A stretch of DNA of 58,145 bases from Deltaproteobacteria bacterium (GCA_020062745.1 JAGUVT010000017.1:1-58145); one strand, 5' to 3'; counted from the stretch's first letter, positions 1 through 7,573 are shown. The notes: generated by a model from the sequence alone, not told the origin. A program made the numbers and translations.

Positions 1-2
1 CC

Positions 3-1046
3 GGGTACCGCTGGTGCTGGGCGGAAATATTCGCCGGCATCCTGTGTGTTGTCTTCTTTCAGGCACTGGCCGCCGTTGCCATTGTCTTCTACCTGAGAGG
101 ATTCGCTTTTCCGCGGACCGTTCTTCTGTTTGCTCCCTTCGCGCACCTTATTCTCCTTTCTGCTTGGCGGCGCCTAACCTGGCACATCGAGAGAGGAACG
201 CAGGGCATCCAGCGGGCGCTGGTCGTTGGGCGTCGTGCCGAGGCCGCCGCGCTGGCCGAAAAGTTGGAGGCCATGTCCTTCGGTATGATCCGGGTGGGCG
301 GCCTGGTGACTGAACGGCCGGAAGGTGAAGGAAACGGTATCCTGGTGCGAGGCCGGGAACCGGACTGGGTCGGCGGAACAGCAAGCGCGTGCGCGGACGC
401 CCGCCCCGTCCTGGGGGATATTGCTGCCTTCTGTGAGTGCCTGGATGCGTACCGGCCGGACACAGTCTTTGTCTGCACCGGTCTTTCCGCTCAGGACAAG
501 GCCGAGGTGATCTACGCCTGTACGGTCCGCGACGTGGCTGCTTACATGGTGCCGGACTTTTACGAGATTCTGATTGCCCGGTCGCGGCTGGAGAAGGTGG
601 ACGACATTCCCGTCTTCTCCGTTGGGCGACTGTCCATTCCGGAAGAGGCACGCCTGCTGAAGCGGCTGATCGACATCGCCTTCTCTCTCTCCGGCCTGAT
701 CCTTGCGGCGCCGCTGATGTTCCTGGTCGCGGCGGCGGTGCGCCTGGATTCGCCCGGGCCGGTCTTTTACCGGCAGCGGCGTTTCTCAGAGTACGGCCGG
801 CCCTTTTACCTATACAAATTTCGTACCATGACGGATGGGGCCGAGGGTGCCACCGGGCTGGTGCCGGCCGATGCCGATGACCCCCGGGTGACCCGGATGG
901 GCCGGATTCTCCGCGTCGCCCGGCTGGACGAGCTGCCCCAACTGATTAATGTGCTGCGCGGCGAGATGAGCCTGATCGGCCCGCGCCCCGAAAGGGCCTT
1001 TTTTGTCAAAAAGGCCCTTACTTTAGTCCAGGGAAAGATTAAATGA
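3..1046 (+). pseudogene. Undecaprenyl-phosphate sugar transferase, both ends missing
   Basis: An open frame runs in from before the window. Its first ~75 codons are membrane-like, and the bacterial sugar transferase domain starts near 657 with the LLKRLIDIAFSLSG helix. The KFRTM, RLDELPQLINVL and GPRPER motifs are all present. Such enzymes load the first sugar phosphate onto undecaprenyl phosphate for surface polysaccharide. After GPRPER (about 990) the family should continue ~60 residues (the region ending in the conserved Pro-Gly-Ile-Thr-Gly stretch). Here it runs into an unrelated 18-residue tail and stops at the edge of a 93-bp duplicated segment. I read it as truncated by rearrangement and probably inactive. 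The family is clear; the loss of function is inference. Confidence 0.8.
992..1019. repeat. Perfect 12-bp inverted repeat at the sugar-transferase breakpoint
   Basis: AAGGGCCTTTTT, a 4-base loop TGTC, then AAAAAGGCCCTT. It begins right after the conserved GPRPER codons and ends 2 bases before the direct repeat at 1022. The GGGCC/GGCCC and T-run elements resemble those at 3629-3652 next to the other repeat copy. It marks where the gene was joined to foreign sequence. It could act as a terminator hairpin, but no clean T-run follows it on either strand. Confidence 0.6.
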
Positions 1047-1114
1047 CCTCGGGGTTACTTCTTCTTGTCTATGAAAGCCCCGCTTATTTGCGGAGAGGGC
1101 CTGGTATAAGGCCC
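1022..1114. repeat. 93-bp direct repeat, copy 1 (detached fliT-like gene tail)
   Basis: It matches 3554-3646 at 90 of 93 positions; the differences are at 1091, 1104 and 1105. On the minus strand it encodes the last 19 residues of the fliT-like protein (GPYTRPSPQISGAFIDKKK) and its stop, plus ~33 downstream bases. One change is silent and the other two give Val to Thr. The rest of that gene is absent here. The two copies bracket a 2.4-kb block of accessory fragments. Confidence 0.9.
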
Positions 1115-1124
1115 CTTTGGGTTG

Positions 1125-1448
1125 TCAGGAGGGGCTGAGGGGTCCTTGCGTTGCCGGAGAGGGTTTTACATCTCGTTCGAGCCGGTTACCCAAAACGTCT
1201 GCGGCAACATCTAAATCATAATCAGCTTGGAGCCCTAACCAAAACTGAGGCGATGTGCCGAAGTAGCGGGCTAAGCGCAGGGCAGTATCAGCCGTGACGC
1301 TGCGTTTCCTTTGCACAATCTCGTTGATCCGGCGTGGATGCACGCCAATATCCAAGGCTAAACGGTTTTGGCTCAAACTCATTGGTCTTATAAATTCTTC
1401 CATCAGCACTTCCCCGGGATGGACAGGTTTCAGCTTATTCTTGTTCAT
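1125..1448 (-). CDS. higA: HigA-family addiction-module antitoxin, no toxin beside it
   Basis: 107 residues. The N-terminus has the HigA signature (HPGEVLMEEFI), followed by a Cro/cI-type helix-turn-helix (LSQNRLALDIGVHPRRINEIV) and the RLARYFGTSPQFWLGLQ segment typical of the family. A good ribosome site (AAGGAG) precedes the ATG. HigA binds HigB and represses the pair's promoter. higB normally lies just upstream of higA, but the 107 bp between this gene and the divergent gene at 1556 encode no such protein. It is an orphan, either a regulator, a remnant, or the partner of a toxin elsewhere. Confidence 0.85.
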   Translation of the reverse strand: MNKNKLKPVHPGEVLMEEFIRPMSLSQNRLALDIGVHPRRINEIVQRKRSVTADTALRLARYFGTSPQFWLGLQADYDLDVAADVLGNRLERDVKPSPATQGPLSPS

Positions 1449-1555
1449 ACAGTATTCTCCTTAGTGATAGTCAGTGCTCTCCAATCAAAAATAAAAGTGG
1501 CATTCCCTCGCTCTTCGTGCTAAAATACAACTAAACCAGTTAGGCAGGCGTTGCC

Positions 1556-2548
1556 ATGAACATCGAAACCACCGCGATCAAAATGGACGAACTGATTAAA
1601 AAGCTTTTCCATTTATCGAAAAAGCCCATCCTCAACATCTTAAACGCCCTGTACGACGACAACCTGGCCGAAACGTCCCAGGTGAGCTACGGCAGTACGG
1701 AATTCATCCGGGACGACCTGGTCAAAAGCACGGCCGACATGTTTATCGAAGTCGCCGCCGGCAAAACTATTTACCGGTACCACATTGAATTTCAAACCAC
1801 CTACGACAAAAACATTGTCATCCGGATGTTCCGCTACGGTTTTGAAAAAGCCAAAGAACTCCTGGATCTATCCGACTTAACCAAACCTTTAGAAATGGAG
1901 TTCCCCGACCCCCGGGTGATCTTTATCGAAGAAAACGAGAAAACACCTGACGCGCTCCAGCTAAGGATTAAGATTCCCAAACAAGCATCCCTGCTCTACC
2001 AGGTGCCGGCGTTTAGATACTGGCTTTACGACGCCCAACAACTTTACGCCAAAAAGATGTACCTTTTGCTTCCCCTGCAGGTGTTCAAGATCCGCAAATA
2101 CTTAAAAGCCAAAGGAAAGATGGACGCCGAAGCATACCAAAACCTTCTGCAAACGGCCGAAGAAGTCGTCAAAACCGTCACTAAAGCCTTGGCGGAAGAG
2201 AAGATCACCCCCGAAGACGCCGGGGAAATGCAGGCCATTATGCTCAACATTGTAGAATACCTGTACGGTAAATACGGTGATTACAGCAGAATCGACCAGG
2301 AGGTGAAAAGCATGATCAAGACTTTCTACGACCCCGGGTTGGTGGAAAAAGGCAGGCAGGAAGGCAGGCAGGAAGGGAGCCGCTTAATCCTGCAAAAACA
2401 AATCAAGAAACGTTTCGGCGTGGTGCCCCAGGATATTGAAGAAAGAATCAACACTTTAGAGCATGCCGAGCTCGAGGCGTTGGCCGAAAAGATCCTGGAA
2501 ATAACCACCGAAGAAGAACTGCGGCGGGTAATTGCGGTCAGGCATTAA
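1556..2548 (+). CDS. Rpn-family (PD-(D/E)XK) nuclease / transposase-like protein
   Basis: 330 residues. The N-terminal half has a PD-(D/E)XK-type core: an Asp near residue 61 (STADMFIEV) and the HIEFQ motif near 76-80. The C-terminal third carries the KGRQEGRQEGSRLILQKQI stretch and the end repeat (RFGVVPQDIEERI ... LEALAEKILEITTEEEL) seen in Rpn/DUF4351 proteins. Rpn proteins cut DNA and promote RecA-independent recombination, and genomes often hold many copies. The ribosome site is weak. It lies next to fragments of a second Rpn gene and scrambled neighbours, which fits a recombination-prone site. Confidence 0.8.
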   Translation: MNIETTAIKMDELIKKLFHLSKKPILNILNALYDDNLAETSQVSYGSTEFIRDDLVKSTADMFIEVAAGKTIYRYHIEFQTTYDKNIVIRMFRYGFEKAKELLDLSDLTKPLEMEFPDPRVIFIEENEKTPDALQLRIKIPKQASLLYQVPAFRYWLYDAQQLYAKKMYLLLPLQVFKIRKYLKAKGKMDAEAYQNLLQTAEEVVKTVTKALAEEKITPEDAGEMQAIMLNIVEYLYGKYGDYSRIDQEVKSMIKTFYDPGLVEKGRQEGRQEGSRLILQKQIKKRFGVVPQDIEERINTLEHAELEALAEKILEITTEEELRRVIAVRH

Positions 2549-2643
2549 AGTATTTTAATCATCGACATGTCCCTGGCCGGTCCGGTTTTAAAAACCGATC
2601 CTGGCAACGGGCAAAAATTGCCAGCACACTGGAGGTGAAGGCG

Positions 2644-2973
2644 ATGAGTGATCCCGTCCTGCAAAAGGCAATTAAAGAATGGCAAAGGCTCAGCCAGGAC
2701 CCGAAAACCAGGGCGCAGTACCTGTCCCCGCTTAAAGTAGAAAATGGATTACTATTCCGCAATGAAAACCGCCGAGGCCCGAGGTAAAATTAAAGCAAAG
2801 CAGGACGCCATCGGCAAGTTTCTGGCCAAAAGGTTTGGGCAGGTTTCTGCCGAAATCCAGGCAAAAATTCAGCAACTGACCGGCCTGGAAACCCTGGATC
2901 GGGTTATGGGGGAACTCTTTGCGGCCAGTTCACCCGCCGAAGCCCGGCGGATTATTGAAGAAGGACTGAATAA
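2644..2973 (+). pseudogene. Broken second Rpn-family gene, C-terminal part
   Basis: An ATG at 2644 with a good AGGTG site opens a frame reading KAIKEWQRLSQDPKTRAQY, the mid-region typical of Rpn proteins. The frame then ends early. The continuation, TAEARGKIKAKQDAIGKFLAKR and the end repeat (QVSAEIQAKIQQLTGLETLD, PAEARRIIEEGL), sits in the next frame from about 2744. The catalytic N-terminal half is missing and one frameshift separates the pieces. Confidence 0.7.
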
Positions 2974-3009
2974 AACTTCCCCATCGATTCGAATCCGTCC
3001 AAAAAGGCC

Positions 3010-3213
3010 GCCCCCTGGCCGCGGAGTACCTGCTCACCTTCGGCGTCAAGCCCTTCAGGCACCACCCCGGCTATGGCTGCATCAAGCCCGGCGAGCCGGA
3101 TACCGCGCCGGCTACCGGGCGGCGGAGTTCAAAGAAAAGCCGGACGAACAAACCGCCCTGGCCTACCTGGAAAAAGGCTGCCTGTGGAACAGCGGCATGT
3201 TTATGTTGGGTAA
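3010..3213 (+). pseudogene. Internal fragment of a mannose-1-phosphate guanylyltransferase (ManC-like)
   Basis: In one frame 3013-3095 reads EYLLTFGVKPFRHHPGYG then CIKPGEPD. After a frameshift near 3100 it continues as YRAAEFKEKPDEQTALAYL and LWNSGMFML. These are consecutive conserved blocks of ManC (TGYGYI, EKPD, WNSGMF), which makes GDP-mannose for surface polysaccharide. The start, the nucleotide-binding loop and the C-terminus are all missing, so this is an inert remnant. Confidence 0.8.
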
Positions 3214-3215
3214 GA

Positions 3216-3390
3216 AGGAGTTACCGTGGATTTGGATGACAAAAACCATATCGTTGGGATGGAAATCCTGGACGCCTCGGAGAAGCTCCGGGACCAGTTG
3301 CACCGGATTGAATTGAGCGGCCTGCCCCCCTGGGAATTGCCTGGGAGAAAAATCTTATCGTCTTTGAAACCAGGGCAACAGGATTTGTAG
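3216..3390 (+). pseudogene. DUF2283-type C-terminal fragment
   Basis: The frame reads GVTVDLDDKNHIVGMEILDA followed by SEKL, the second half of the small DUF2283 fold, then a ~30-residue unrelated tail to a stop at 3388-3390. A GTG at 3226 has a well-spaced AAGGAG site, so a 54-residue peptide could be made. The N-terminal half is absent and the join to the ManC piece is abrupt, so it is most likely debris. The biochemical role of DUF2283 is unknown. Confidence 0.55.
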
Positions 3391-3404
3391 AATTTCTTCC
3401 TGTA

Positions 3405-3440
3405 AACCCCCGCAGCCAGCAATGGGCGCGGGGGTTTTAT
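3405..3440 (+). terminator. Intrinsic terminator
   Basis: A 9-bp stem AACCCCCGC / GCGGGGGTT (3405-3413 with 3428-3436) is followed by a short T/A-rich run. It closes the fragment block on the plus strand. The group II intron 5' end begins about 8 bases after the stem, which is the insertion habit of class C introns. Confidence 0.75.
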
Positions 3441-3444
3441 AATG

Positions 3445-3550
3445 GTGCGCCCGGCATGGGCGGTAGCTTGGCGGTGAAAGTCCGCTATGGACTTGGCAGT
3501 GGGAACCATTAGCCAATGGCAAGGGTGTCCATCGCGAGGTAGAATCTAAA
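3445..3550 (+). mobile_element. 5' end fragment of a group II intron (class C-like)
   Basis: The segment begins GTGCGCCCGGCATGGGCGG, a bacterial group II intron 5' end. It continues through domain I features, including GGTGAAAGTCC and CAAGGGTGTCCATCGCGAGG then TAGAATCTAAA. It stops after ~105 bases, where the direct-repeat copy begins. The rest of the ribozyme and any reverse transcriptase are absent. Its place just past a terminator hairpin matches class C target choice. The fragment cannot splice. Confidence 0.75.
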
Positions 3551-3553
3551 CTT

Positions 3554-3646
3554 TTTAGTCCAGGGAAAGATTAAATGACCTCGGGGTTACTTCTTCTTGT
3601 CTATGAAAGCCCCGCTTATTTGGGGAGAGGGCCTGACATAAGGCCC
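3554..3646. repeat. 93-bp direct repeat, copy 2 (within the intact fliT-like gene)
   Basis: This is the resident copy, the true 3' end of the minus-strand gene at 3587-3961 plus 33 bases beyond. It contains GGGCCT-6-AGGCCC (3629-3646) followed by six Ts. On the plus strand that forms a small terminator-like hairpin inside the antisense coding region, perhaps stopping transcription coming from the scrap zone. Confidence 0.9.
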
Positions 3647-3961
3647 TTTTTTGAAAGACTGCAGGTTTTTCAGCTTGTTTATAATATCTCTCCGCTTGTT
3701 TTTCACTATCTTAATATTTTGTTTGTCCAGATCCTGTGTCTTTAAAAACAGGGCATTGATTTCTTTTCTTATCGGCTCCGGCCCGTCCTTCTCCCTTATT
3801 TCCGTTGCCAGTTCCATCGCATTTCCTCTTTCTGCCAAAAGGCAGAGCAATTCATGTAAAGATTCTTCTCCAAGTTCTCCCTGGAGCAGGTTGAATTGCT
3901 TGAGGGTATTCTGATAGATTCCTTCGGCCAGTTCCAGTGCTCTTTGGGCGTTATCAGGCAT
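3587..3961 (-). CDS. FliT-like flagellar export chaperone (probable)
   Basis: About 124 residues, mostly predicted helix (ALELAEGIYQNTLKQFNLLQ ... ELLCLLAERGNAMELA). It sits directly after fliS, where Firmicutes place fliT, and overlaps its end by 8-17 bases. FliT-type proteins hold the cap protein FliD before export. Starts at 3970 and 3961 are both possible; GGTAAGG is better spaced for 3961. An upstream in-frame start at 4039 would bury it in fliS and is unlikely. Sequence identity to known FliT is not obvious, so the call rests on position and helical character. Its 3' end is duplicated at 1022-1114. Confidence 0.6.
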   Translation of the reverse strand: MPDNAQRALELAEGIYQNTLKQFNLLQGELGEESLHELLCLLAERGNAMELATEIREKDGPEPIRKEINALFLKTQDLDKQNIKIVKNKRRDIINKLKNLQSFKKGPYVRPSPQISGAFIDKKK

Positions 3962-4361
3962 TTTTTTCATCCTTACCGTTAGGCTTGTTTTGTTGAGAAA
4001 TTTTGATTGCCTCCGCCCACGTATTTCGCAAGTCTTCAATTATTTTTAGAATTTCCAGGAGGATCAGCTTATCTTTTTTGATATTGGCTTCCACCAGTCT
4101 ATGGTACATATACTCGTAGAGGCTGGATAAGGGTTTGGCTATTTCGTAATTCAGATCCAGGGCGTCTCTCAAGTGGATGATAATATCCTGGGCCCTGATT
4201 ATAGCGTTGTTTGTCCCGCTTATGTCTTTTTTATCCAGACATGAGCAGGCCTGGTTGATAAACCTGACGGCCCCGTTGTATAACATCAAAAGCAGTTGCT
4301 CCGGGCTGGCATTAAGGATGGCGTTTTGCTGGTATTGCTGATAAGGGTTGAGCAGCGCCAA
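3954..4361 (-). CDS. fliS: Flagellar chaperone FliS
   Basis: 135 residues, the normal length. The FliS hallmarks are present: NPYQQYQQNAILNASPEQLL, LMLYNGAVRFINQA, a central helical bundle and SLYEYMYHRLVEANIKKD. FliS binds the C-terminus of flagellin in the cytoplasm, prevents early polymerisation and delivers it to FlhA. It follows fliD in the same minus-strand operon with a 15-base gap. Confidence 0.95.
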   Translation of the reverse strand: MALLNPYQQYQQNAILNASPEQLLLMLYNGAVRFINQACSCLDKKDISGTNNAIIRAQDIIIHLRDALDLNYEIAKPLSSLYEYMYHRLVEANIKKDKLILLEILKIIEDLRNTWAEAIKISQQNKPNGKDEKNA

Positions 4362-4376
4362 TTAACCAATCACCTC

Positions 4377-5948
4377 TTATTTATTTGTGGTAAGTTGAGA
4401 AAGCCAGGCGCTTTGAGCGTTCATCTGGCTGATGGCCACCTCGAGCGCGGTAAACTGTTTTACGTACCGTTCCTCGACTTGCACCAGATATAGTTCTAAG
4501 GTGCTTATCCGTTCATCAATGGTGCGGATGGAATTGCTTAAATTGTCGTTTTCGTAAAGAGAAAAGCTGTTGGGGTTGCCGGCCTCGGTGGTGACGCTTT
4601 TAATAGCGGATGATACCGCGTCGTAAATCTTAAGACCGATACCTTTTTCATCGGTAGTGGCCCCGTCCTGGGTAAACAGGTTGGTAACGCCCTCAATATT
4701 CTGGCTGATGGCTTCCTTAAGCTTTGTTTCGTTGATGTAGAGTTTACCGTTTTCATAATAACTGCCGGTGGTTATGCCGATCTGCGATAACTGGTTTAAA
4801 GTTGCCGGCAGCCCGCTGACGATTGAGGCCATTGAGGCACGGAAGTCGCTCATTATTTTATTGAGCAGGGAATTGTTGCGTAAAAGGCCGCTGCGGGCTT
4901 TTTCCTCCCACTTTTCGATTTGAGTGTCGGTGAGGTTTTCTTTTTGCTCGTCGGTCAAAGGGAGGTAATCGCGGTATCGTTCTTCACTTAACTTGTCGCT
5001 TATCTGCTCGATCAGCTTATTGTATTCTTCCACAAAGGTTTTGATGTTGTTAAAAACCTGGTCGATATCGCTTTGGACGGTGACTTTTACGGCGTCTGCC
5101 GCTGCCATGCTGGCGGTTTTGGCTTTTAGGTCAAAAGTTACTCCGTTTAGCGTGAAATTGTTGGTGTGCTCGACCACATCCAGGCTGTTTATGGTCATGG
5201 TGGCATCCTTGCCGCCCTGCTCGTTGGCCTGGCTGATATTGAGCACGCTGGCCAGGAAGCCGTCCGTATCCGTAATCTCAATTTCGTATCCGGCGGAGTT
5301 GTTGTTTCCTGTTTTGGTGGTGGCCAGGGAGATGCCGTCGCTTGTGGACCCTTTGGCGTAAAATGCGGTCAGGTCGAGGGAACTGTTGCTGATTTCCGTG
5401 AGCACGTCGTTTAAACTTTTTGTGTTGGCGTCAAAGCTAAAGGTTTGCTCGTTGCTTGTGCCGTCGTGGTTATATGTTTTTAAAGTGAAGGCAAAGGTGG
5501 AATGCGTATCAAAAAACGCCCCGCCGGCAAGCTTGCTTTTTTGCGACATCAGGGTGGCGTCAGGATCAACGGGGTTGCTGACATCTGTCGATATTTTAGC
5601 CGAGCTGACGTTGCTGGCAATTTCAGCGAGTTGGCTGATGTTAATGGTATAAGTGGTATTGGGTGTGTTGGTGGCCGGTTCGGCTGTGACTATTGTTTCA
5701 TTAGTAGAAACTGCTTTTTTGACCTGAAAGGTTGATTGTAGTTTTATGGAAAGCGCCCAACCGGAACGGAAACTGAGGAGAGAAAGGTTAATTCCTCTTA
5801 AATCCTCTCTTTTCCATTCCATTATCTGCTTGTTTTGTTTTAGTTTGTCGACTGGAATACGCTTTACGGCCATCAAGTCCCGGATCATGCTTTCGGTATC
5901 CAGGCCAGACGCCAGTCCGCTGATGCGCAGGATGCTGTTTATATTCAT
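4377..5948 (-). CDS. fliD: Filament cap protein FliD (HAP2)
   Basis: 523 residues. The N-terminal block (LRISGLASGLDTESMIRDLM, VKRIPVDKLKQNKQIMEWKR) is the FliD D0/D1 region. The C-terminal FliD domain ends in a coiled coil (IDERISTLELYLVQVEERYV, LEVAISQMNAQSAWLSQL). FliD caps the filament and guides flagellin folding. It starts 15 bases after flaG. In Pelotomaculum thermopropionicum the FliD protein is reported to act on the methanogen partner as a signal; whether that applies here depends on the species. Confidence 0.95.
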   Translation of the reverse strand: MNINSILRISGLASGLDTESMIRDLMAVKRIPVDKLKQNKQIMEWKREDLRGINLSLLSFRSGWALSIKLQSTFQVKKAVSTNETIVTAEPATNTPNTTYTINISQLAEIASNVSSAKISTDVSNPVDPDATLMSQKSKLAGGAFFDTHSTFAFTLKTYNHDGTSNEQTFSFDANTKSLNDVLTEISNSSLDLTAFYAKGSTSDGISLATTKTGNNNSAGYEIEITDTDGFLASVLNISQANEQGGKDATMTINSLDVVEHTNNFTLNGVTFDLKAKTASMAAADAVKVTVQSDIDQVFNNIKTFVEEYNKLIEQISDKLSEERYRDYLPLTDEQKENLTDTQIEKWEEKARSGLLRNNSLLNKIMSDFRASMASIVSGLPATLNQLSQIGITTGSYYENGKLYINETKLKEAISQNIEGVTNLFTQDGATTDEKGIGLKIYDAVSSAIKSVTTEAGNPNSFSLYENDNLSNSIRTIDERISTLELYLVQVEERYVKQFTALEVAISQMNAQSAWLSQLTTNK

Positions 5949-5963
5949 AAGTTGGCCCTCCTA

Positions 5964-6338
5964 CTACCTTTTTTCATCTATAAACAAGCCGGCTATTTCC
6001 CACATCTTGGCAACCGCATCCAGGATTTCTTCCGGCGGTATTTCCCGAATAACTTTGTTTGTCTGATTATTAATTACTTTGACCATAATTTGTTTTGTTT
6101 CTTCGTGGATGTAGAATCTAAAGCTGCAGTCGGTGCCGTTTAAAGCATTGTTGGCTTTTTCGATTGCTTCTATTAATTTTCTTTCTCCTGTTGAAACCTG
6201 GGTATCCGCCGGTTTCTCCGGGACTTCCGCTGCCTCACCGGTTTTATCGCCCGGCTTTTTTCGGCCCTGGTTTTTGAGATTGGCCTGCAGGTTAACCGGC
6301 GGTGTGGGAGCGACCTGGCTGATCCCGTCGATTTTCAT
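5964..6338 (-). CDS. flaG: FlaG-family flagellar protein
   Basis: 124 residues with a disordered, Lys/Pro/Glu-rich first half. A FlaG domain follows (RKLIEAIEKANNALNG, DCSFRFYIHEETKQIMVKVI, REIPPEEILDAVAKMWEIAG). FlaG proteins influence filament length and usually sit between hag and fliD, as here. It is the first gene after a candidate sigma-28 promoter at 6374-6401 and carries a good GGAGG-like site. Confidence 0.9.
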   Translation of the reverse strand: MKIDGISQVAPTPPVNLQANLKNQGRKKPGDKTGEAAEVPEKPADTQVSTGERKLIEAIEKANNALNGTDCSFRFYIHEETKQIMVKVINNQTNKVIREIPPEEILDAVAKMWEIAGLFIDEKR

Positions 6339-6373
6339 GGAGACCTCATCCTCCAGATAAATTATTTACCTAT

Positions 6374-6401
6374 TTATCGTTAAAGGCGGTTTAAAACTTT
6401 A
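6374..6401 (-). promoter_or_regulatory. Sigma-28 (SigD)-type promoter for flaG-fliD-fliS-fliT
   Basis: Read on the minus strand: TAAAGTTT, 12 bases, AACGATAA. The -35 matches the sigma-28 consensus fully and the -10 (GCCGATAA) at 6 of 8. It lies between the hag terminator and flaG, so the cap operon can be transcribed independently of flagellin. The spacer is one base longer than usual. Confidence 0.6.
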
Positions 6402-6427
6402 GACTTTTAGTTTTTAAGTAAAGAAAG

Positions 6428-6455
6428 GAAAGACCGCAGTGTTGCGGCCTTTCCC
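6428..6455 (-). terminator. Intrinsic terminator of the flagellin gene
   Basis: On the minus strand a 12-bp stem (GGAAAGGCCGCA / TGCGGTCTTTCC, one G-U pair) with loop ACAC is followed by a T-rich stretch. It begins 7 bases after the hag stop codon. It would make hag a single-gene, highly expressed transcript. Confidence 0.9.
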
Positions 6456-6462
6456 GTGGTCT

Positions 6463-7284
6463 TTACCGGAACAATTGGAGTACGTTCTGCGGGATCGTAT
6501 TGGCCTGGGCCAGCATGGAAGTAGCGGCCTGGTTTAAGATGTTCAGCTTGGTAAAGTTGGTCATTTCCTCTGCCATATCTATGTCGCGGATACGGGATTC
6601 GGCTGCGGTCAGGTTTTCAGCGATGGTTCCCAGGTTGTTAACTGTGTGCTCCAGGCGGTTCTGGTAGGCGCCCAATTTGGACCGCTCGGTAGAAACCGTT
6701 TCAATTGCACTATCAACTGTAGTGATGGCAGCTTGAGCCAGGGATACCGTAGAAACGCTTAAGCCGGAAAGAGCCGCCAGTGCGGCGCCGCTGACTGTCT
6801 GCATGTTGCTCATAGAAACAGTGATGGTCTGGCCGGAGCTGGCCCCTACCTGGAAGTTGAATGAAACGCCGCTTGCCAGAAGCTTTTGGCTGTTGAACTC
6901 GGTGTCGGTGGCGATACGGTTGATTTCACTCAACAACTGGCTTACCTCTGATTGAATTTGGGTCCGGTCGGCGTCTGTAAGGGTTCCGTTGCTTGCCTGG
7001 ACGGCCAGCTCCCTCATTCTCTGCAGGATGGCGTGGTCTTCGTTTATGGCGCCCTCGGCTGTTTGAATCATGGAGATGCCGTCCTGGGAGTTCCTGGAAG
7101 CCTGCTCCAACCCTCTAATCTGGCTGCGCATTTTTTCGGAGATGGCCAGTCCGGCAGCGTCGTCGCTGGCCCGGTTGACCCTTAGACCTGAGGATAAACG
7201 CTCCATAGCTTTGGATAAGGACACCTGGTTGCTTACCAGTTGGCGAGAGGCGTTTAACGCCATGATGTTGTGGTTGATTCTCAT
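6463..7284 (-). CDS. hag: Flagellin (short form)
   Basis: 273 residues, close to Bacillus Hag and shorter than enterobacterial flagellins. The N-terminal domain ([16 protein letters not shown] ... [20 protein letters not shown]) and C-terminal domain ([44 protein letters not shown] end) are canonical. Only a short Ser/Thr-rich central part (about 140-200) replaces D2/D3 and would hold the glycosylation sites. A strong AAGGAGG site and a sigma-28 promoter precede it. The divergent neighbour is the glycosylation island with Maf, implying glycosylated flagellin. Confidence 0.97.
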   Translation of the reverse strand: MRINHNIMALNASRQLVSNQVSLSKAMERLSSGLRVNRASDDAAGLAISEKMRSQIRGLEQASRNSQDGISMIQTAEGAINEDHAILQRMRELAVQASNGTLTDADRTQIQSEVSQLLSEINRIATDTEFNSQKLLASGVSFNFQVGASSGQTITVSMSNMQTVSGAALAALSGLSVSTVSLAQAAITTVDSAIETVSTERSKLGAYQNRLEHTVNNLGTIAENLTAAESRIRDIDMAEEMTNFTKLNILNQAATSMLAQANTIPQNVLQLFR

Positions 7285-7379
7285 TTAGATTCCTCCTTGA
7301 AGTAGTTTTTGGGGCATCCCTGCCCTTCTCTTGGTTGACAACCACTTTTGACTTTGCAAAAGGCCTTTTGCACTTATTT

Positions 7380-7406
7380 TTATCGGTTGTTTTTCCGGCA
7401 ACTTAA
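7380..7406 (-). promoter_or_regulatory. Sigma-28 (SigD)-type promoter of hag
   Basis: Minus strand: TTAAGTTG, 11 bases, ACCGATAA, against the consensus TAAAGTTT-N11-GCCGATAA (13 of 16 with exact spacing). It is 96 bases upstream of the hag start. The matching sigma factor is encoded at 46563-47327. The rest of the 289-bp gap (7285-7573) holds no convincing gene. Confidence 0.85.
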
Positions 7407-7573
7407 GAGTTGGGGGAGCTTTTTTGAAAAATATGAAGGAAAATTGGAAAAGGGGGAAAAAGAGAGTTTTGTTGAACTTTTAGTTGAAGGGTATAAAGCG
7501 CCTGGATGGGAGGAACGAAAAGTAAATAAGGAATTTAGTTAGATTGTTTGATTAAAAGAGGCGGTGATGATTT

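Noticed and set aside
7348-7542. 64-residue plus-strand frame between hag and the glycan island
   Set aside because: It has no ribosome site at its TTG start and it overlaps the strong sigma-28 promoter of hag. The protein resembles nothing I know. Treated as chance or decayed sequence.
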